64,000 bases of DNA from Tildeniella torsiva UHER 1998/13D. GTDB lineage: Bacteria > Cyanobacteriota > Cyanobacteriia > Phormidesmidales > Phormidesmidaceae. The notes under the pieces were generated by a model, which saw only the letters and a program-made list of their open reading frames with translations, was not told the origin of the DNA and made no database searches. Each line of letters starts with the position of its first letter. Within the stretch, counting starts at the first letter, position 1. Made by a program: the position numbers and the translations under genes. This document shows positions 63,212 through 64,000 of this stretch, in pieces. Where the stretch lies: positions 36,162 to 100,161 of the forward strand of contig JAHHIH010000024.1 of the NCBI GenBank assembly GCA_019358835.1, given 5' to 3'.

Positions 63212-63538
63212 GTGCGCGCTCGAATTGACCAAGACATTCTCTACCTCCACCAGGAGGATGTGCCGACCTACAAGAAGTCGGGTTCGGTGGTGCGCAACAG
63301 CTATTTTTGGGCGCTGCGATCGATCGCTGACCGGGCGGGGTTTAACCACGACTGGGAGTTTGCCGATGTGGTGTGGCCAGCGCTGGGGCGAATGCTGACG
63401 TCGTTTATGGAGTCGGGGTATTTGGGCTATCGGGAAACAGTGCTGGAGTTTACTGACGATGTGGCAATTCCCGATGCCCTGCGTCCCGTCGGCACCTGGA
63501 TCGCCGCCGATGAATACGCCGATGAAGAGCAATCGTAG
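63212..63538 (+). CDS. Conserved hypothetical protein
   Basis: A 108-residue protein beginning with GTG: ARIDQDILYLHQEDVPTYKKS then NSYFWALRSIADRAGFNHD, EFADVVWPALGRMLTSFMES and a DDVAIPDALRPVGTWIAADE end. It looks like a single compact helical domain without signal or motif; I think it is conserved in cyanobacteria, with no known role. Its stop codon overlaps the GGTGCATC palindrome of repeat copy D by sharing the TAG. Confidence 0.7.
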   Translation: MRARIDQDILYLHQEDVPTYKKSGSVVRNSYFWALRSIADRAGFNHDWEFADVVWPALGRMLTSFMESGYLGYRETVLEFTDDVAIPDALRPVGTWIAADEYADEEQS

Positions 63539-63562
63539 GGTGCATCCGCGCAGCGATGCACC
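63539..63562. repeat. GGTGCATC palindrome
   Basis: GGTGCATC-CGCGCAGC-GATGCACC, adjoining the stop codon of the preceding gene and preceding copy D of the structured repeat. Confidence 0.8.
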
Positions 63563-63614
63563 ATCCTGCTTTGCTTCGGTTCACATCAACCGCTGTAGAC
63601 GAAGATTACGAGTC

Positions 63615-63740
63615 TAAAGCCAAACGTACCGCTGGGGGCGTTTCGATTGCCCCCAGACCCCGTCGAGCAGGGCCGTGCCGCCACCCTGCACCCAACGGAA
63701 AGGAGTAACTGAACATCGGTTTAAACTTTTGTTCTGCAAA
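63615..63740 (+). repeat. Structured dispersed repeat, copy D (diverged)
   Basis: Hairpin I is CTGGGGGC-GTTTCGATT-GCCCCCAG. Hairpin II is changed but still paired: GCAGGG with CCCTGC in place of GAAGGACG/CGTCCTTC. The tail ATCGGTTTAAACTTTTG and CTGCAAA is kept. The rest of this 63.56-63.85 kb gap has no gene. Confidence 0.75.
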
Positions 63741-63855
63741 CGAATCTGTAGATGACGCTCAACCCGGTGGCTCAAGACCCCTGGGTTTGTTCCGTATGCT
63801 TGTCTTTAGATTTAATCTATATTGAAGAGCCTGCCTATTCCATTTGCAGCATTTC

Positions 63856-64000
63856 TCAGTCTAATGAGGTACGGTAACAGCAATTGGTAAACCAATTTTC
63901 GATATCTTCTAGAGAAACTTGTTCAAACGCTTCTTTCAGCGCTTTTTCTAAGTCAGAATAAGTCCTCGCTTCGAGTGAACGCAATATGGACTTAACCTTT
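63856..64000 (-). CDS. Transposase-like gene, 3' end, truncated by the window edge
   Basis: The minus strand at the edge reads, from the boundary inward, KVKSILRSLEARTYSDLEKA then LKEAFEQVSLEDIENWFTN and CCYRTSLD ending in TGA at 63858-63856. Only the last 47 residues are inside. The SLEARTYSxLEKALKEAF...IENWF wording resembles the C-terminus of DDE transposases of the IS630 type, but this short stretch does not prove it. Codon use is more A/T-rich than that of the neighbours. Confidence 0.5.
   Translation of the reverse strand, partial: KVKSILRSLEARTYSDLEKALKEAFEQVSLEDIENWFTNCCYRTSLD

Overview
The window is a piece of a cyanobacterial chromosome. Direct evidence is the photosynthesis gene set (petC-petA for the cytochrome b6f complex, chlL and chlN for the dark-operative protochlorophyllide reductase, thf1/psb29, a plastoquinone-type prenyltransferase) and the very frequent HIP1 octamer GCGATCGC, which is typical of cyanobacterial genomes. 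The GC-rich, loosely packed layout with many short dispersed palindromes suggests a filamentous Leptolyngbya/Nodosilinea-like organism; that genus-level guess is inference. There is no rRNA, CRISPR array or intact prophage. One tRNA gene (tRNA-Thr, TGT) is present.

Layout. 0-9 kb: housekeeping genes (hisIE, rsmG with an ABC ATPase, a secreted TPR protein, DUF3531, prs, a large GT39-like membrane glycosyltransferase, a VOC protein, DUF3067). 9-14 kb: petC-petA, typA, a DUF58 protein. 14-22 kb: a MITE-like element, gatB, the ubiA-type and RsmB-type genes, a small Cys-rich protein, a ketopantoate-reductase-like gene, an AraC/alkyltransferase fusion, thf1. 22-30 kb: a GT4 glycosyltransferase, a BECR-like/DUF2283 toxin-antitoxin-like pair, a LysR regulator, and a FecR plus CHASE2-PAS-GGDEF-EAL signalling pair. 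29.6-36.3 kb: a probable gamma-glutamyl amine or amino-alcohol catabolic island (class I amidotransferase, type III glutamine-synthetase-like ligase, iron alcohol dehydrogenase, aldehyde dehydrogenase). 36.5-45.2 kb: DUF1232 protein, ftsH, a Rieske oxygenase, RlpA, a 1.1 kb gap holding a complete MITE, and a second CHASE2-GGDEF-EAL protein. 45.5-48.6 kb: succinic semialdehyde dehydrogenase and 2-oxoglutarate decarboxylase, the cyanobacterial bypass that closes the TCA cycle. 48.8-52.2 kb: an anchored protein, a Nit1-type amidase, a CPA2 antiporter, tRNA-Thr. 52.3-54.3 kb: an accessory patch of small genes, several broken (XRE by frameshift, BECR-like by a stop codon, a coiled-coil/TM protein by a frameshift at a run of seven A), next to a DUF4160-DUF2442 pair. 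54.4-57.8 kb: chlL, two DUF5331 paralogues and chlN in one operon. 58-64 kb: DUF29, DUF1400, a nucleotidyltransferase, DUF760, scpB, a lone DrrA-like ABC ATPase, a conserved small protein, and the 3' end of a transposase-like gene at the window edge.

Most unusual signals. (1) A family of structured dispersed repeats has four copies here. Its two hairpins keep pairing through compensatory base changes, and two inverted copies frame the alcohol dehydrogenase gene exactly. (2) The putative gamma-glutamyl pathway uses an alcohol dehydrogenase where the Puu pathway has an oxidase. (3) Two DUF5331 genes sit inside the chlL-chlN operon. (4) The 52-54 kb patch of small genes is partly decayed, and one of them has no canonical start codon. 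(5) Two MITE-like elements have recognisable terminal repeats and target duplications.
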